Assembly (NCBI RefSeq): GCF_000741695.1
Contig: NZ_JGZK01000006.1
Span: forward strand, 216,506 to 280,505
Reading direction: 5' to 3'
Origin: Bifidobacterium reuteri DSM 23975
Lineage (GTDB): Bacteria; Actinomycetota; Actinomycetes; Actinomycetales; Bifidobacteriaceae
DNA length: 64,000 nucleotides
The notes beneath the pieces were generated by a model, which worked only from the letters and a program-made list of their open reading frames with translations, was not told where the DNA came from and did not search any database. Shown here in pieces: positions 27,570 to 35,719 of the stretch (positions are counted from its first letter, which is position 1; each line of letters starts with the position of its first letter). A program made the translations under genes and the position numbers.

Positions 27570-29012
27570 ATGCGTAAAGCCAAGATCGTAGACACCATCG
27601 GTCCTTCCACCGAGGATTACGACAACCTCCTCAAGCTCGTCGAAGCCGGTATGGACGTTGCTCGTCTGAATCGTTCCCACGGTACCCCTGAGGATCACCT
27701 CAAGGTGTACAACAACGTCCGCAAGGCCGGCGAAGCCACTGGCCGCAACGTAGCTGCGCTCGTTGATCTGCAGGGTCCGAAGATTCGCTGCGGCTGGTTC
27801 AAGAAGAACGCTGAGGGCGAGGACAAGGTCCAGCTTCAGCTCGGCCAGGAGTTCATCATCACCACCGATGACATCGAGGGCGACGAGCACATCACCTCCA
27901 CCACCTTCAAGGGTCTGCCTGGCGATTGCCACCCGGGTGATCCGATCCTGATCGATGACGGCAAGGTCCGTCTGGAGGTCACCAAGGTCGAGGGCAACAA
28001 CGTGCACACCAAGGTCGTTGTGGCTGGTCCTGTCTCTTCCCACAAGGGCATCAACCTGCCGGGCGTCGCCGTGTCCCTGCCGGCTCTGACCGAGAAGGAT
28101 GAGGCCGACCTGCGTTGGGCCATCCGTACTGGTGCCGACATCATCGCCATGTCCTTCGTGCGCTTCGCCACCGACATCGACCGCGCTCACGAGATCATGG
28201 ACGAGGAAGGCCGTCGCATCCCGATCGTTGCCAAGATCGAGAAGCCGCAGGCTCTGGAGAACCTCGAAGACATCGTCAAGACCTTCGATGGTGTCATGGC
28301 CGCCCGTGGCGACATGGCCGTCGAGTGCCCTCTTGAAGAGGTCCCGCTGGCCACCAAGCGCATCATCGAACTGGCTCGCCAGTACGCCAAGCCGGTCATC
28401 GTGGCCACCGAGGTCCTCGGCTCCATGGTGAACAACCCGGTTCCGACCCGTGCTGAGGCTTCCGACTGCGCCAACGCCGTCCTTGATGGCGCTGACGCCA
28501 CCATGACCTCCAACGAGACCGCCGTCGGCAAGTACCCGGCTGTCACCGTGGATACCATGTCTCGCATCTCCGGCTACGCCACCGATCACGGCTTCGACCG
28601 CATCCCGGAGCTCAAGAACCTCGACATGTCCTCCACCGGCGCTGTCTCCTCCGCCGCTGTCGACCTGGCTGACAAGCTCAACGCCAAGGCCATCGTCGCT
28701 TACACCCAGACCGGTTCCACCGTGCACCGCGTCTCCCGTGAGCGTCCGGCCGCTCCGATCTACGGCATCACCAACAACGAGCACACCTACCACTGGCTGG
28801 CTCTGTCCTGGGGCACCGAGGCCTTCCTGACCGAGGAGGACTACCACGACAAGTCCCGCAAGGATCTCATGATCTTCACCGACAAGATCCTGAAGGATGC
28901 CGGCAAGGTTGTTGACGGCGACAAGATCGTCATCCTGAGCTCCGCCCAGGGCGATCACCAGCCGGGCCGCACCGACTCCATCTACGTCCACACTGTTGGC
29001 GCTTGCGACTGA
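27570..29012 (+). CDS. pyk: pyruvate kinase
   Basis: A 480-residue enzyme converting PEP and ADP to pyruvate and ATP at the end of glycolysis and of the bifid shunt. The start MRKAKIVDTIGPS, the DLQGPKIRCG substrate region, the signature IVAKIEKPQALENLEDI with the catalytic Lys, MAARGDMAVE with metal-binding residues, and the T-S-N-E-T allosteric-side segment all fit. Codon use is strongly biased to C-ending codons, as in rpsA, which points to high expression. AAGGAT lies 15 bases before the ATG. Two LacI-type sites precede it, so carbon-source control is likely. Confidence 0.97.
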   Translation: MRKAKIVDTIGPSTEDYDNLLKLVEAGMDVARLNRSHGTPEDHLKVYNNVRKAGEATGRNVAALVDLQGPKIRCGWFKKNAEGEDKVQLQLGQEFIITTDDIEGDEHITSTTFKGLPGDCHPGDPILIDDGKVRLEVTKVEGNNVHTKVVVAGPVSSHKGINLPGVAVSLPALTEKDEADLRWAIRTGADIIAMSFVRFATDIDRAHEIMDEEGRRIPIVAKIEKPQALENLEDIVKTFDGVMAARGDMAVECPLEEVPLATKRIIELARQYAKPVIVATEVLGSMVNNPVPTRAEASDCANAVLDGADATMTSNETAVGKYPAVTVDTMSRISGYATDHGFDRIPELKNLDMSSTGAVSSAAVDLADKLNAKAIVAYTQTGSTVHRVSRERPAAPIYGITNNEHTYHWLALSWGTEAFLTEEDYHDKSRKDLMIFTDKILKDAGKVVDGDKIVILSSAQGDHQPGRTDSIYVHTVGACD

Positions 29013-29052
29013 TGCGCATACGTCCAACCGCGTGACAGCGTGAGTTGAATGA

Positions 29053-29090
29053 CAGGGACCCCAGACGGAACTTTCCGTCTGGGGTCCCTG
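29053..29090 (+). terminator. pyk terminator
   Basis: An 18 bp perfect stem (29053-29070 with 29073-29090) with a 2-base turn, just 40 bases after pyk. The tail is only mildly T-rich. Confidence 0.8.
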
Positions 29091-29272
29091 CGTTTGTGAG
29101 CTGAGCATTGCTCGCATTATTGCTGTATCTGGAATATCGGGGCCGCGTCTGTTGGCGGCTTTCTTGTGGATGACATACCGTCAGTGTCGTATGACGCCGA
29201 TCATCGGTATGGTACCGATCATGCCGAATCCGTGCGCGTTGCTGCAGACGCGCACGGATGGCGGAAATGGCA

Positions 29273-29869
29273 TCAGTCGTTGATGTGTCCGAAGTCTCCG
29301 CTCTTGAGACGGAGGATGGCGATAATCGTCTTCGCGTCGACGATCGTGCCGTTCACCACCATTTCGTATGCCTGCTCCAACGTCACCATTCGCACTTCGG
29401 AACGGGGGGTTTCGGGGCCGATGGATTGACGCGAGACCGGCGTGAGCTTGGTGGCGAAATACACGGATGTATGTTCGGTGGAATAACTCGGCGTATTGAG
29501 GAAACGTGCGAACTGCGTAAAGCGTTCAGCCTCAAATCCGCCTTCCTCTGCCAGCTTGCGTTTCGCGGTGTCGAGCGGACGTTCGTCGCCTAGCGGGTGT
29601 CCTCCTGGAATCTCCAGCGTCCAACGGTGGGTAGCCACTCGGTATTGCTCGACCAGCGGAATCTTGCCGTCATCGGTCAACGCCAACACGGCGACGGTGT
29701 CGCCACTGTTGGCATTAATGCAATACCGTTCGAACTCGTTGCCATCATTGGACTCAAAAGAAATACGGTCAATGTTGAAGTAATGCGTCTTGTAGACATC
29801 CTTGCGCTCGGTCTCCCGCACTGGAGCTGTGCGCCAAGGGTCAAATTGACGATATGTTTGGTTGCTCAT
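29273..29869 (-). CDS. NUDIX hydrolase with altered Nudix box
   Basis: A 198-residue protein; the ATG at 29869 follows GAGGAGGG. It has the ADP-ribose pyrophosphatase-like layout: an N-terminal strand pair, a central GKIPLVEQYRV region and a Nudix helix at 90-112. The box is GHPLGDE...KRKLAEEGGF: the residue that is Glu in the usual R-E-U-x-E-E-x-G-U consensus is Lys105, while the two metal Glu (108, 109) are kept. Activity may be reduced or changed. The likely substrate class is a nucleoside diphosphate sugar. It lies alone between pyk and tRNA-Leu on the opposite strand. Confidence 0.85.
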   Translation of the reverse strand: MSNQTYRQFDPWRTAPVRETERKDVYKTHYFNIDRISFESNDGNEFERYCINANSGDTVAVLALTDDGKIPLVEQYRVATHRWTLEIPGGHPLGDERPLDTAKRKLAEEGGFEAERFTQFARFLNTPSYSTEHTSVYFATKLTPVSRQSIGPETPRSEVRMVTLEQAYEMVVNGTIVDAKTIIAILRLKSGDFGHIND

Positions 29870-30000
29870 AATCCCTCCTCGCAAAGATGCACATCTATGC
29901 ACCTCGAAACCATAATTATTGTAAGCCGCGGAGTTTCATATATGTATAGGCAACACACGAGCGGGATGATGGTGACTGCCGGCATTGTTTTGCGCGATGA

Positions 30001-30014
30001 ATATTCCGGAATAT
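30001..30014. repeat. 14 bp perfect palindrome upstream of tRNA-Leu promoter
   Basis: ATATTCCGGAATAT is perfectly symmetric and sits 8 bases upstream of the -35 element of the tRNA-Leu promoter. It could be a regulator site; none is identified. Confidence 0.5.
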
Positions 30015-30021
30015 GCGTGTC

Positions 30022-30050
30022 TTGTGCCGTGTCAGTCTCTGACTTATGCT
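30022..30050 (+). promoter_or_regulatory. tRNA-Leu promoter
   Basis: TTGTGC (30022-30027), a 17-base spacer and TATGCT (30045-30050) lie 25 bases before the tRNA. Confidence 0.7.
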
Positions 30051-30075
30051 AATCTCTCGAAGAGTGTTTTGACAC

Positions 30076-30149
30076 GCCCTCGTATCCCAATTGGTAGAGG
30101 AAGCAGCCTCAAAATCTGCGCAGTGTGGGTTCGAGTCCCACCGAGGGCA
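30076..30149 (+). tRNA. tRNA-Leu (anticodon CAA)
   Basis: A 74-nt cloverleaf: acceptor stem GCCCTCG/CGAGGGC with discriminator A, a D arm with GGTAGA, anticodon loop CTCAAAA with anticodon CAA, and T arm GTGGG-TTCGAGT-CCCAC. The variable region is short, unlike the long arm of standard tRNA-Leu, but this short CAA form occurs in other Actinobacteria. The last pair of the anticodon stem is a C-T mismatch. CCA is not encoded. Confidence 0.88.
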
Positions 30150-30257
30150 CCCAAAAGATATGATTGATGTGTACGTGGGTCGAATGTGTGACATGCGTAA
30201 GCGCATGGTATATTGAACATCTGCAAACACGAAATATCGCAATGGAAAGAGGTTGGC

Positions 30258-31043
30258 ATGGCTGCAAGGATGAGGTCTGAAGAGCCGAGCATCAACGTTG
30301 ACGAGGTGCTCACCGATGAAGAGCTGAGGGCCGCCGCTTCTGAAGAAGCTCCTGCAGGACGTAAGGAAAAGCCGGCGGATGCCCCGCGTACCGTGGTCGT
30401 GGCCGAGGACGAGGCCGTCAACCGCATGGACTTGGTCGCCATGCTGGAAGACAACGGTTATGAAGTCGTCGGACAGGCCGCCAACGGTGAAGAGGCTGTG
30501 GAACTGACCCGCAAGTATCGCCCGGATGTGGTGTGCATGGATGTCAAGATGCCTCGCATGGACGGCATCGCCGCAGCCGGCATCATCTGCGACGAGAACA
30601 TCGCCCCCGTGGTCATGCTCACTGCCTTCTCCCAGACCGATCTGGTGAAGAAGGCCACCGGCGCCGGTGCCATGGCATATGTCACCAAGCCGTATGAGGA
30701 ATCCAAGCTGCTGCCTACCTTGGAAGTGGCGATGGGTCGTTTCGCTGAGATCAACGACCTTCTGGACAATGTCGAGCGTAGTGAGCAGAAACTGCGCGAA
30801 ACCACTGACCAGCTCAAAGAGGCCGAGGAGAAGCTGAAGAAGGCCGAGGACTCCTTGGAGGAGCGCAAGCTCGTCGACCGCGCCAAGGGTCTGCTGATGG
30901 ATAAGGCGGACTTCTCCGAGCAGGGTGCATTCCGCTGGATTCAGAAGACCTCCATGGATCAGCGCATTCCGAAGAAGCGTCTTGCCATGGCCATCATCGC
31001 CAAGTACGGCGAGCCGAAGCCAGCGAGCACGGATGAACGCTGA
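30258..31043 (+). CDS. ANTAR-domain response regulator (PdtaR-like)
   Basis: A 261-residue regulator (ATG at 30258 after GAAAGAGG). Residues about 1-45 are an extra acidic leader. The receiver domain follows, with VVVAEDEAVNR, the phospho-Asp in VVCMDVKMPRMDG, MLTAFSQ and the Lys of VTKPYEE. After a charged coiled-coil linker comes the ANTAR domain (ERKLVDRAKGLLMDKADFSEQGAFRWIQKTSMDQRIPKKRLAMAII), which binds paired RNA hairpins and stops premature termination. This is the PdtaR layout; its kinase is probably the PdtaS-like protein ending at 149. polA starts 11 bases inside its end in another frame. Confidence 0.92.
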   Translation: MAARMRSEEPSINVDEVLTDEELRAAASEEAPAGRKEKPADAPRTVVVAEDEAVNRMDLVAMLEDNGYEVVGQAANGEEAVELTRKYRPDVVCMDVKMPRMDGIAAAGIICDENIAPVVMLTAFSQTDLVKKATGAGAMAYVTKPYEESKLLPTLEVAMGRFAEINDLLDNVERSEQKLRETTDQLKEAEEKLKKAEDSLEERKLVDRAKGLLMDKADFSEQGAFRWIQKTSMDQRIPKKRLAMAIIAKYGEPKPASTDER

Positions 31044-33936
31044 TTTGCAGACGACTGCAAGCGCGGCGACCAACGATACACTACTTGTCGTAGACGGTCA
31101 TTCGTTGGCGTTCCGCGCTTTTTTTGCGCTTCCGGTAGATAATTTCAGCACCTCGGAAGGTCAGGCCACCAATGCCGTCTGGGGATTCGCGTCCATGCTG
31201 GCTCAGGTCATCGATGCGGAAAAGCCGGATCGTCTCGGTGTCGCCTTCGATGTCAAAGGCGGTACATTCCGCAATGAGATGTTGCCCCAATACAAAGGCA
31301 CGCGTGAAGCCGCACCGGAGGAGCTGCTCACTCAGCTTCCGCTGATTCAACGGATGCTGAAGGCCCTGGGCGTCACGTATATCGAGAAACCAGGGTTCGA
31401 GGGGGATGACATCATCGCCACTCTCGCCACCATGGGGGACAAGGCAGGCTTCCATACGCTGGTGCTGTCCGGAGACCGTGACGCTTTCCAGCTTATCGAC
31501 GACAATGTCACCGTCCTCTATCCCGGGCATCATTTCAAAGAGCTCAAGCACATGACGCCTCAGGCCATTGTGGACAAGTACAAGGTGACGCCCGCACAAT
31601 ACCCTGATCTGGCGGCTTTACGCGGCGAAACGGCTGACAACATCCCCGGCGTGCCTGGCGTAGGCGATGGTTTTGCCGCCAAGTGGATCAACCAGTATGG
31701 CTCATTGGATGGCATCTGCGAGCATGCCGAGGAGATAGGCGGTAAGAAAGGCGAGGCACTTCGCTCCAGCATTGATCAGGTCATGCTCAACCGCAAGGTC
31801 AATGCGCTGGTCAGGGACGTGGAACTCGATGTGGGACTTGACGACCTGCGCTTCGGCGAAGTGGACACTGCACAGCTCGATGTATTGTTCAAGGAGCTCG
31901 AGTTCGGTGTACGCACCAAAAACCGGGTGTTGAAAACCTTCAACGCCAAGTCCTCCACGACCCGGCTTCCTTCTTCGCCTCGTTCATCGGACTCAGCCTC
32001 CCAATCGAACGGCAAGGATGACAAGGACGACAAAGCCGCAGGTTCCGGCATGCCGGCCATTCCGGAGCCTGTCGCCATCGGCTCGGCCGACCAGTTCCGT
32101 GACTGGGCGGGCCAGCAGCAGAAGCTTATCGCCGTGCCGGATTCCGTAGCATCCTTCATCCCTGAAGTCGATTGCGACCCTGAAGCCAGGCACATTACAT
32201 ATGATGATGCGGCCAATCATGCGTGGACCGTGCATGCTTGGGGCGACGCACGCCCTGGACGGGCGAAACTGCAGGCCTTGTCCATAGCGACGGCTCATTC
32301 CGCGGCGATGGTAGCCACACCCATACGCGATGATCTTCGAGAGGCGCTGCAGGAGTTCCTTACCTCTTCGCATGGCAGGATCGTCGTGCACGGCTATAAG
32401 GAGCTGCTGCATATGCTGGGCTCGGCAGGATTGGACATGCCCCTGCCCATGATGGACACCAAACTCGCCGGATACCTTATCCAGCCGGATTTCCACGCCG
32501 ATGATCTGCACCAGGAAGCCGAGCACTTCCTCGATGTCAGCTACAGCCAGGCCGATCAGCCTGCGCAAGGTACATTGGACTTCGATGAGGACCAGGATGT
32601 GCCGAATGCCGAAGAACAGCGGCTTCGGGACCTTGCCATCATTCGTGACCTTGCCTCGGCATTCGGTCCGATGCTTGACGAACGGGAGCAATGCTGGCTG
32701 TTGCGTGCCATCGAACTGCCGGTTTCCCGTGTGCTGCACGGCATGGAGTCCGCAGGGGCGAAGGTCGACGTCATGCGTCTGGTCGCGATGCGCGATCAGT
32801 TCGCGGCGGATGCACGGTTCGCTCAGGAGGAGGCATGGAACCATGCCGGTGCCGAGATCAATCTGCAAAGTCCGAAACAGCTGCAGAAGGTACTGTTCGA
32901 GGACATGGGGCTGAAGCCCACAAAACGTACGAAATCAGGCTCATACACGACCAACGCGTCGGCATTGCAGGACCTGTACGTCAAATCCGTGGACAACGAG
33001 CGGGCGAATGGGTTCCTCAGGGCGTTGCTGCGTCACCGGGAGACCAACAAGCTCAAGCAGATCGTACAGACACTGTTCGATGCGGTGAACAGGGATGACG
33101 AGCGCATCCATACCACATTCGAACAGACCGTCACCGCGACCGGTCGTCTGAGCTCCGTGGATCCGAACCTGCAGAACATCCCGAACCGGAATGCCGAAGG
33201 ACGTGAGATTCGCAGCGTATTCGTGCCGGGCGAAGGATACGAAGCGTTGATGAGCTGCGATTATTCGCAGGTTGAGTTGCGCGTCATGGCCGACCTTTCA
33301 GGAGACGAGGCGCTGATCGAGGCATTCCGTTCCGGCGCTGATTTCCATAAGTATGTGGCCTCGATGGTGTACAAACTGCCGGTCGACCAGATCACCGGCG
33401 ATCAGCGATCCCATGTGAAGGCCATGAGCTATGGGCTGGCGTACGGTCTGAGCACGTATGGCTTGGCCCAGCAGCTCAAAATAGCCCCACGCGAGGCGGA
33501 AGCGTTGAAGAGCCTGTATTTCGATACGTTCGGCAAAGTGCACGACTATCTGGAATCCCTGGTCTCCTCGGCACGCGAGAAAGGCTACACGGAAACGCTG
33601 TTCGGACGCAGACGCTACTTCCCGGCATTGCGTTCGACCAACAGGGTGGCGCGAGACGCAGCCGAACGTGCCGCGTTGAACGCGCCCATCCAAGGTTCCG
33701 CCGCGGATATCATGAAGATTGCCATGGTGCGTGCCGATCAGGCGCTGCGTGAGGCGAATGTCAAAAGCCGTATCATCCTGCAGATCCATGACGAACTTGT
33801 AGTGGAGATCGCGCCGGGTGAAGGGGAGCAGGTCACCGAACTGGTGAAGGATGCCATGCAGCACGCGGTCGATCTCGCCGTGCCATTGGATGTGTCGTGC
33901 GGCATGGGCTCCGATTGGCAGCTTGCCGCGCACTGA
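31033..33936 (+). CDS. polA: DNA polymerase I
   Basis: A 967-residue polymerase. The N terminus (LLVVDGHSLAFRAFFALP to about 310) is the 5' nuclease, with GDRDAFQL and GVPGVGDGFAAKWI. The middle (about 380-590) is the 3'-5' exonuclease fold; the usual exo acidic residues are not evident, as in other actinobacterial PolA. The polymerase part has DYSQVELRVMADLSGD, the O helix with KAMSYGLAYGLS, and QIHDELVVE with the catalytic Asp and Glu. It fills gaps in repair and removes RNA primers. The start at 31033 overlaps the ANTAR gene by 11 bases, so the two may share a transcript. Confidence 0.97.
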   Translation: MNADLQTTASAATNDTLLVVDGHSLAFRAFFALPVDNFSTSEGQATNAVWGFASMLAQVIDAEKPDRLGVAFDVKGGTFRNEMLPQYKGTREAAPEELLTQLPLIQRMLKALGVTYIEKPGFEGDDIIATLATMGDKAGFHTLVLSGDRDAFQLIDDNVTVLYPGHHFKELKHMTPQAIVDKYKVTPAQYPDLAALRGETADNIPGVPGVGDGFAAKWINQYGSLDGICEHAEEIGGKKGEALRSSIDQVMLNRKVNALVRDVELDVGLDDLRFGEVDTAQLDVLFKELEFGVRTKNRVLKTFNAKSSTTRLPSSPRSSDSASQSNGKDDKDDKAAGSGMPAIPEPVAIGSADQFRDWAGQQQKLIAVPDSVASFIPEVDCDPEARHITYDDAANHAWTVHAWGDARPGRAKLQALSIATAHSAAMVATPIRDDLREALQEFLTSSHGRIVVHGYKELLHMLGSAGLDMPLPMMDTKLAGYLIQPDFHADDLHQEAEHFLDVSYSQADQPAQGTLDFDEDQDVPNAEEQRLRDLAIIRDLASAFGPMLDEREQCWLLRAIELPVSRVLHGMESAGAKVDVMRLVAMRDQFAADARFAQEEAWNHAGAEINLQSPKQLQKVLFEDMGLKPTKRTKSGSYTTNASALQDLYVKSVDNERANGFLRALLRHRETNKLKQIVQTLFDAVNRDDERIHTTFEQTVTATGRLSSVDPNLQNIPNRNAEGREIRSVFVPGEGYEALMSCDYSQVELRVMADLSGDEALIEAFRSGADFHKYVASMVYKLPVDQITGDQRSHVKAMSYGLAYGLSTYGLAQQLKIAPREAEALKSLYFDTFGKVHDYLESLVSSAREKGYTETLFGRRRYFPALRSTNRVARDAAERAALNAPIQGSAADIMKIAMVRADQALREANVKSRIILQIHDELVVEIAPGEGEQVTELVKDAMQHAVDLAVPLDVSCGMGSDWQLAAH

Positions 33937-34006
33937 TTCGTTCTCCGCAAAGCCGGACCGCGTACGATCATACCGGCGTGCGTCATACATACGTTATGCA
34001 CGCCGG

Positions 34007-34012
34007 TACAAT
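34007..34012 (+). promoter_or_regulatory. -10-like TACAAT just before the Nif3-like gene (leaderless candidate)
   Basis: TACAAT ends 7 bases before the ATG at 34020. A 10 bp inverted repeat ACCGGCGTGC/GCACGCCGGT (33972-33981 and 33998-34007) lies directly upstream and may end polA transcription or bind a protein. Confidence 0.5.
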
Positions 34013-34019
34013 AAGGCGT

Positions 34020-34931
34020 ATGGCGAATCTCAAGCAGGTCATCGACGTTCTGGAAACCTTATACCCTTTGCGATATGCCGAGCAATGGGATGAGCCCGGC
34101 CTCATCGTCGGCGACATGACCCACGAGGTACGGCGCATCGTATTTGCCGCCGACCCGACATCAGCCATCGTCGATAAGGCCATAGATGCCGGTGCCGACC
34201 TGCTGGTCACCCATCATCCGTTGTTCTTCCGCTCTGTGCATGAGGTAGGCGGTCTCGGATTCCGTGGAGACATCGTACGCAAGCTCTATACCCATGGCTG
34301 CGGCTTGTGGGTCGGACATACCAATGCGGATTCCGCTTGGCGCGGCGTCGGCCATGCTGCGGCCGATTATCTGGGGTTGACCGATCAGCGCCCGCTGGTG
34401 CCGATCGAGGATGCCTCTGCCTGCCATCCTGTGGGATTGGGTAGGATCGGCGCGTTGCAGGAGCCGCTGCCGTTGGGTGATTTCGCCCAGCGTGTATTCG
34501 ATGCGGTGACCGAGCATGGCATGAAAACCCGCCTTGGTGTTCAGGTGTGCGGGGATTTGGATGCTCTGGTGCACACGGTCGCCGTACTCCCCGGATCAGG
34601 TGATTCGTTGTTCGATGAGGTGCGCGCGGCAGGCGTTGACGTCTACGTGACCAGTGACTTGCGGCATCATCCCACCACTGACGCCATCGAACAGGCGCGC
34701 TATGAAGCCGATATGCGCGCACGCGGCATCGGACTGGGACAAGGGAACGCCCAGGTCAGGCCATACCTCATCAACACGCCGCATGCCGCAATCGAATCCA
34801 TCTGGTTCAACTATGCGATGGAGGACGTGCCGAAGGCCATAGCCCAGGCCACCGGGGAGGAAGTCGGCGTTCAATGGCTTCATGACACCACCGATCCATG
34901 GACGCTGTCCATAACATCGCCGAGAGCATAA
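34020..34931 (+). CDS. Nif3-like dinuclear metal centre protein
   Basis: A 303-residue YbgI/Nif3-family protein. It shows NLKQVIDVLETLYPLRYAEQWDEPGLIVGD at the start, then LLVTHHPLFF with paired metal His, VGHTNADSAWRGVGHAAADYLGL with another His, and late metal ligands in VYVTSDLRHH. The fold binds two metals. Related proteins are proposed GTP cyclohydrolase-like or hydrolase enzymes, but no activity is generally accepted. Length is a normal single-domain plus insert form. It lies between polA and a NUDIX gene, all on the plus strand. Confidence 0.88.
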   Translation: MANLKQVIDVLETLYPLRYAEQWDEPGLIVGDMTHEVRRIVFAADPTSAIVDKAIDAGADLLVTHHPLFFRSVHEVGGLGFRGDIVRKLYTHGCGLWVGHTNADSAWRGVGHAAADYLGLTDQRPLVPIEDASACHPVGLGRIGALQEPLPLGDFAQRVFDAVTEHGMKTRLGVQVCGDLDALVHTVAVLPGSGDSLFDEVRAAGVDVYVTSDLRHHPTTDAIEQARYEADMRARGIGLGQGNAQVRPYLINTPHAAIESIWFNYAMEDVPKAIAQATGEEVGVQWLHDTTDPWTLSITSPRA

Positions 34932-34991
34932 GCCACTAGAGTAGGGTAGGCCGAGCGATTGCTTTCGATGAGCCGGCCGTTGCAAGGAGAC

Positions 34992-35669
34992 ATGATGTTC
35001 AACCATGACAAGAACGAGCAGCTGCGGCACAGGCTTGACCGCAGTCTCGACAAGAGCTCCGACGGCATCGACATGGATGTCCCAGCCGAGGTGGTGAGCA
35101 GCACCACCGTTTATACAGGCCGCATCTTCCATGTGGACGATATGACGATCGCCCTGACCGACAAGAAGGGCGGCAAGCACGAGATCAGCCGTCAGGTCCT
35201 CAGGCATGCGCCATGCGTGGTCATGCTCGTGCATGACATGTCCACCGACCGGTATCTGGTCGAACGCGAATATCGGGCCGGTTCGGACATGTTCGCCTAT
35301 GGACTTCCCGCCGGTTTGATGGATGAAGGCGAGGACATCCTCGACGCCGCGTTGAGGGAGCTCGCCGAAGAGACCGGGGTCGTGCCGGATCGACATACCA
35401 TGGGCGTGGACTACGTCGGCGACTTCTATTCCTCCGAAGGCATGACCGACGAGCTGGCCCATATCATGGTGCTGCACCTTGGTCCGTTCACGCGTGAGGC
35501 GCGGCATTTCGACCCGGACGAGCATGTGGAATCGGCGTGGATCCCCTGGAGCGACCTCGCCGCCACACGCATAACGGCGTCGAATTCGATGATCGCCATT
35601 CAGCACGAGGCGTTGCGACGGCTCATCGCCAGAAACTCGGACAAGGATAAACCCACCTTGTTCTCCTGA
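34992..35669 (+). CDS. NUDIX hydrolase (ADP-ribose pyrophosphatase type)
   Basis: A 225-residue protein with ATG at 34992 after AAGGAG. The Nudix box at 108-130 is complete: G-x5-E at 108-114, then R122-E-L-A-E-E-T-G-V130. The preceding REYRAGSDMFAYGLPAG is the substrate region of ADP-ribose or nucleotide-sugar pyrophosphatases. The N-terminal 30 residues are charged and extra. It probably clears ADP-ribose or related compounds in the cytoplasm. In contrast to the protein at 29273-29869, all metal-binding Glu residues are present. Confidence 0.9.
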   Translation: MMFNHDKNEQLRHRLDRSLDKSSDGIDMDVPAEVVSSTTVYTGRIFHVDDMTIALTDKKGGKHEISRQVLRHAPCVVMLVHDMSTDRYLVEREYRAGSDMFAYGLPAGLMDEGEDILDAALRELAEETGVVPDRHTMGVDYVGDFYSSEGMTDELAHIMVLHLGPFTREARHFDPDEHVESAWIPWSDLAATRITASNSMIAIQHEALRRLIARNSDKDKPTLFS

Positions 35670-35719
35670 CGTTCAACTTCAAACGATTTTCCATCACAGA
35701 AAAGTGGGATACTTGAATT

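Noticed and set aside
27501..29117. Long minus-strand frame opposite pyk
   Set aside because: Shadow of the strongly codon-biased pyk gene; the same applies to 21538-22851 opposite rpsA.
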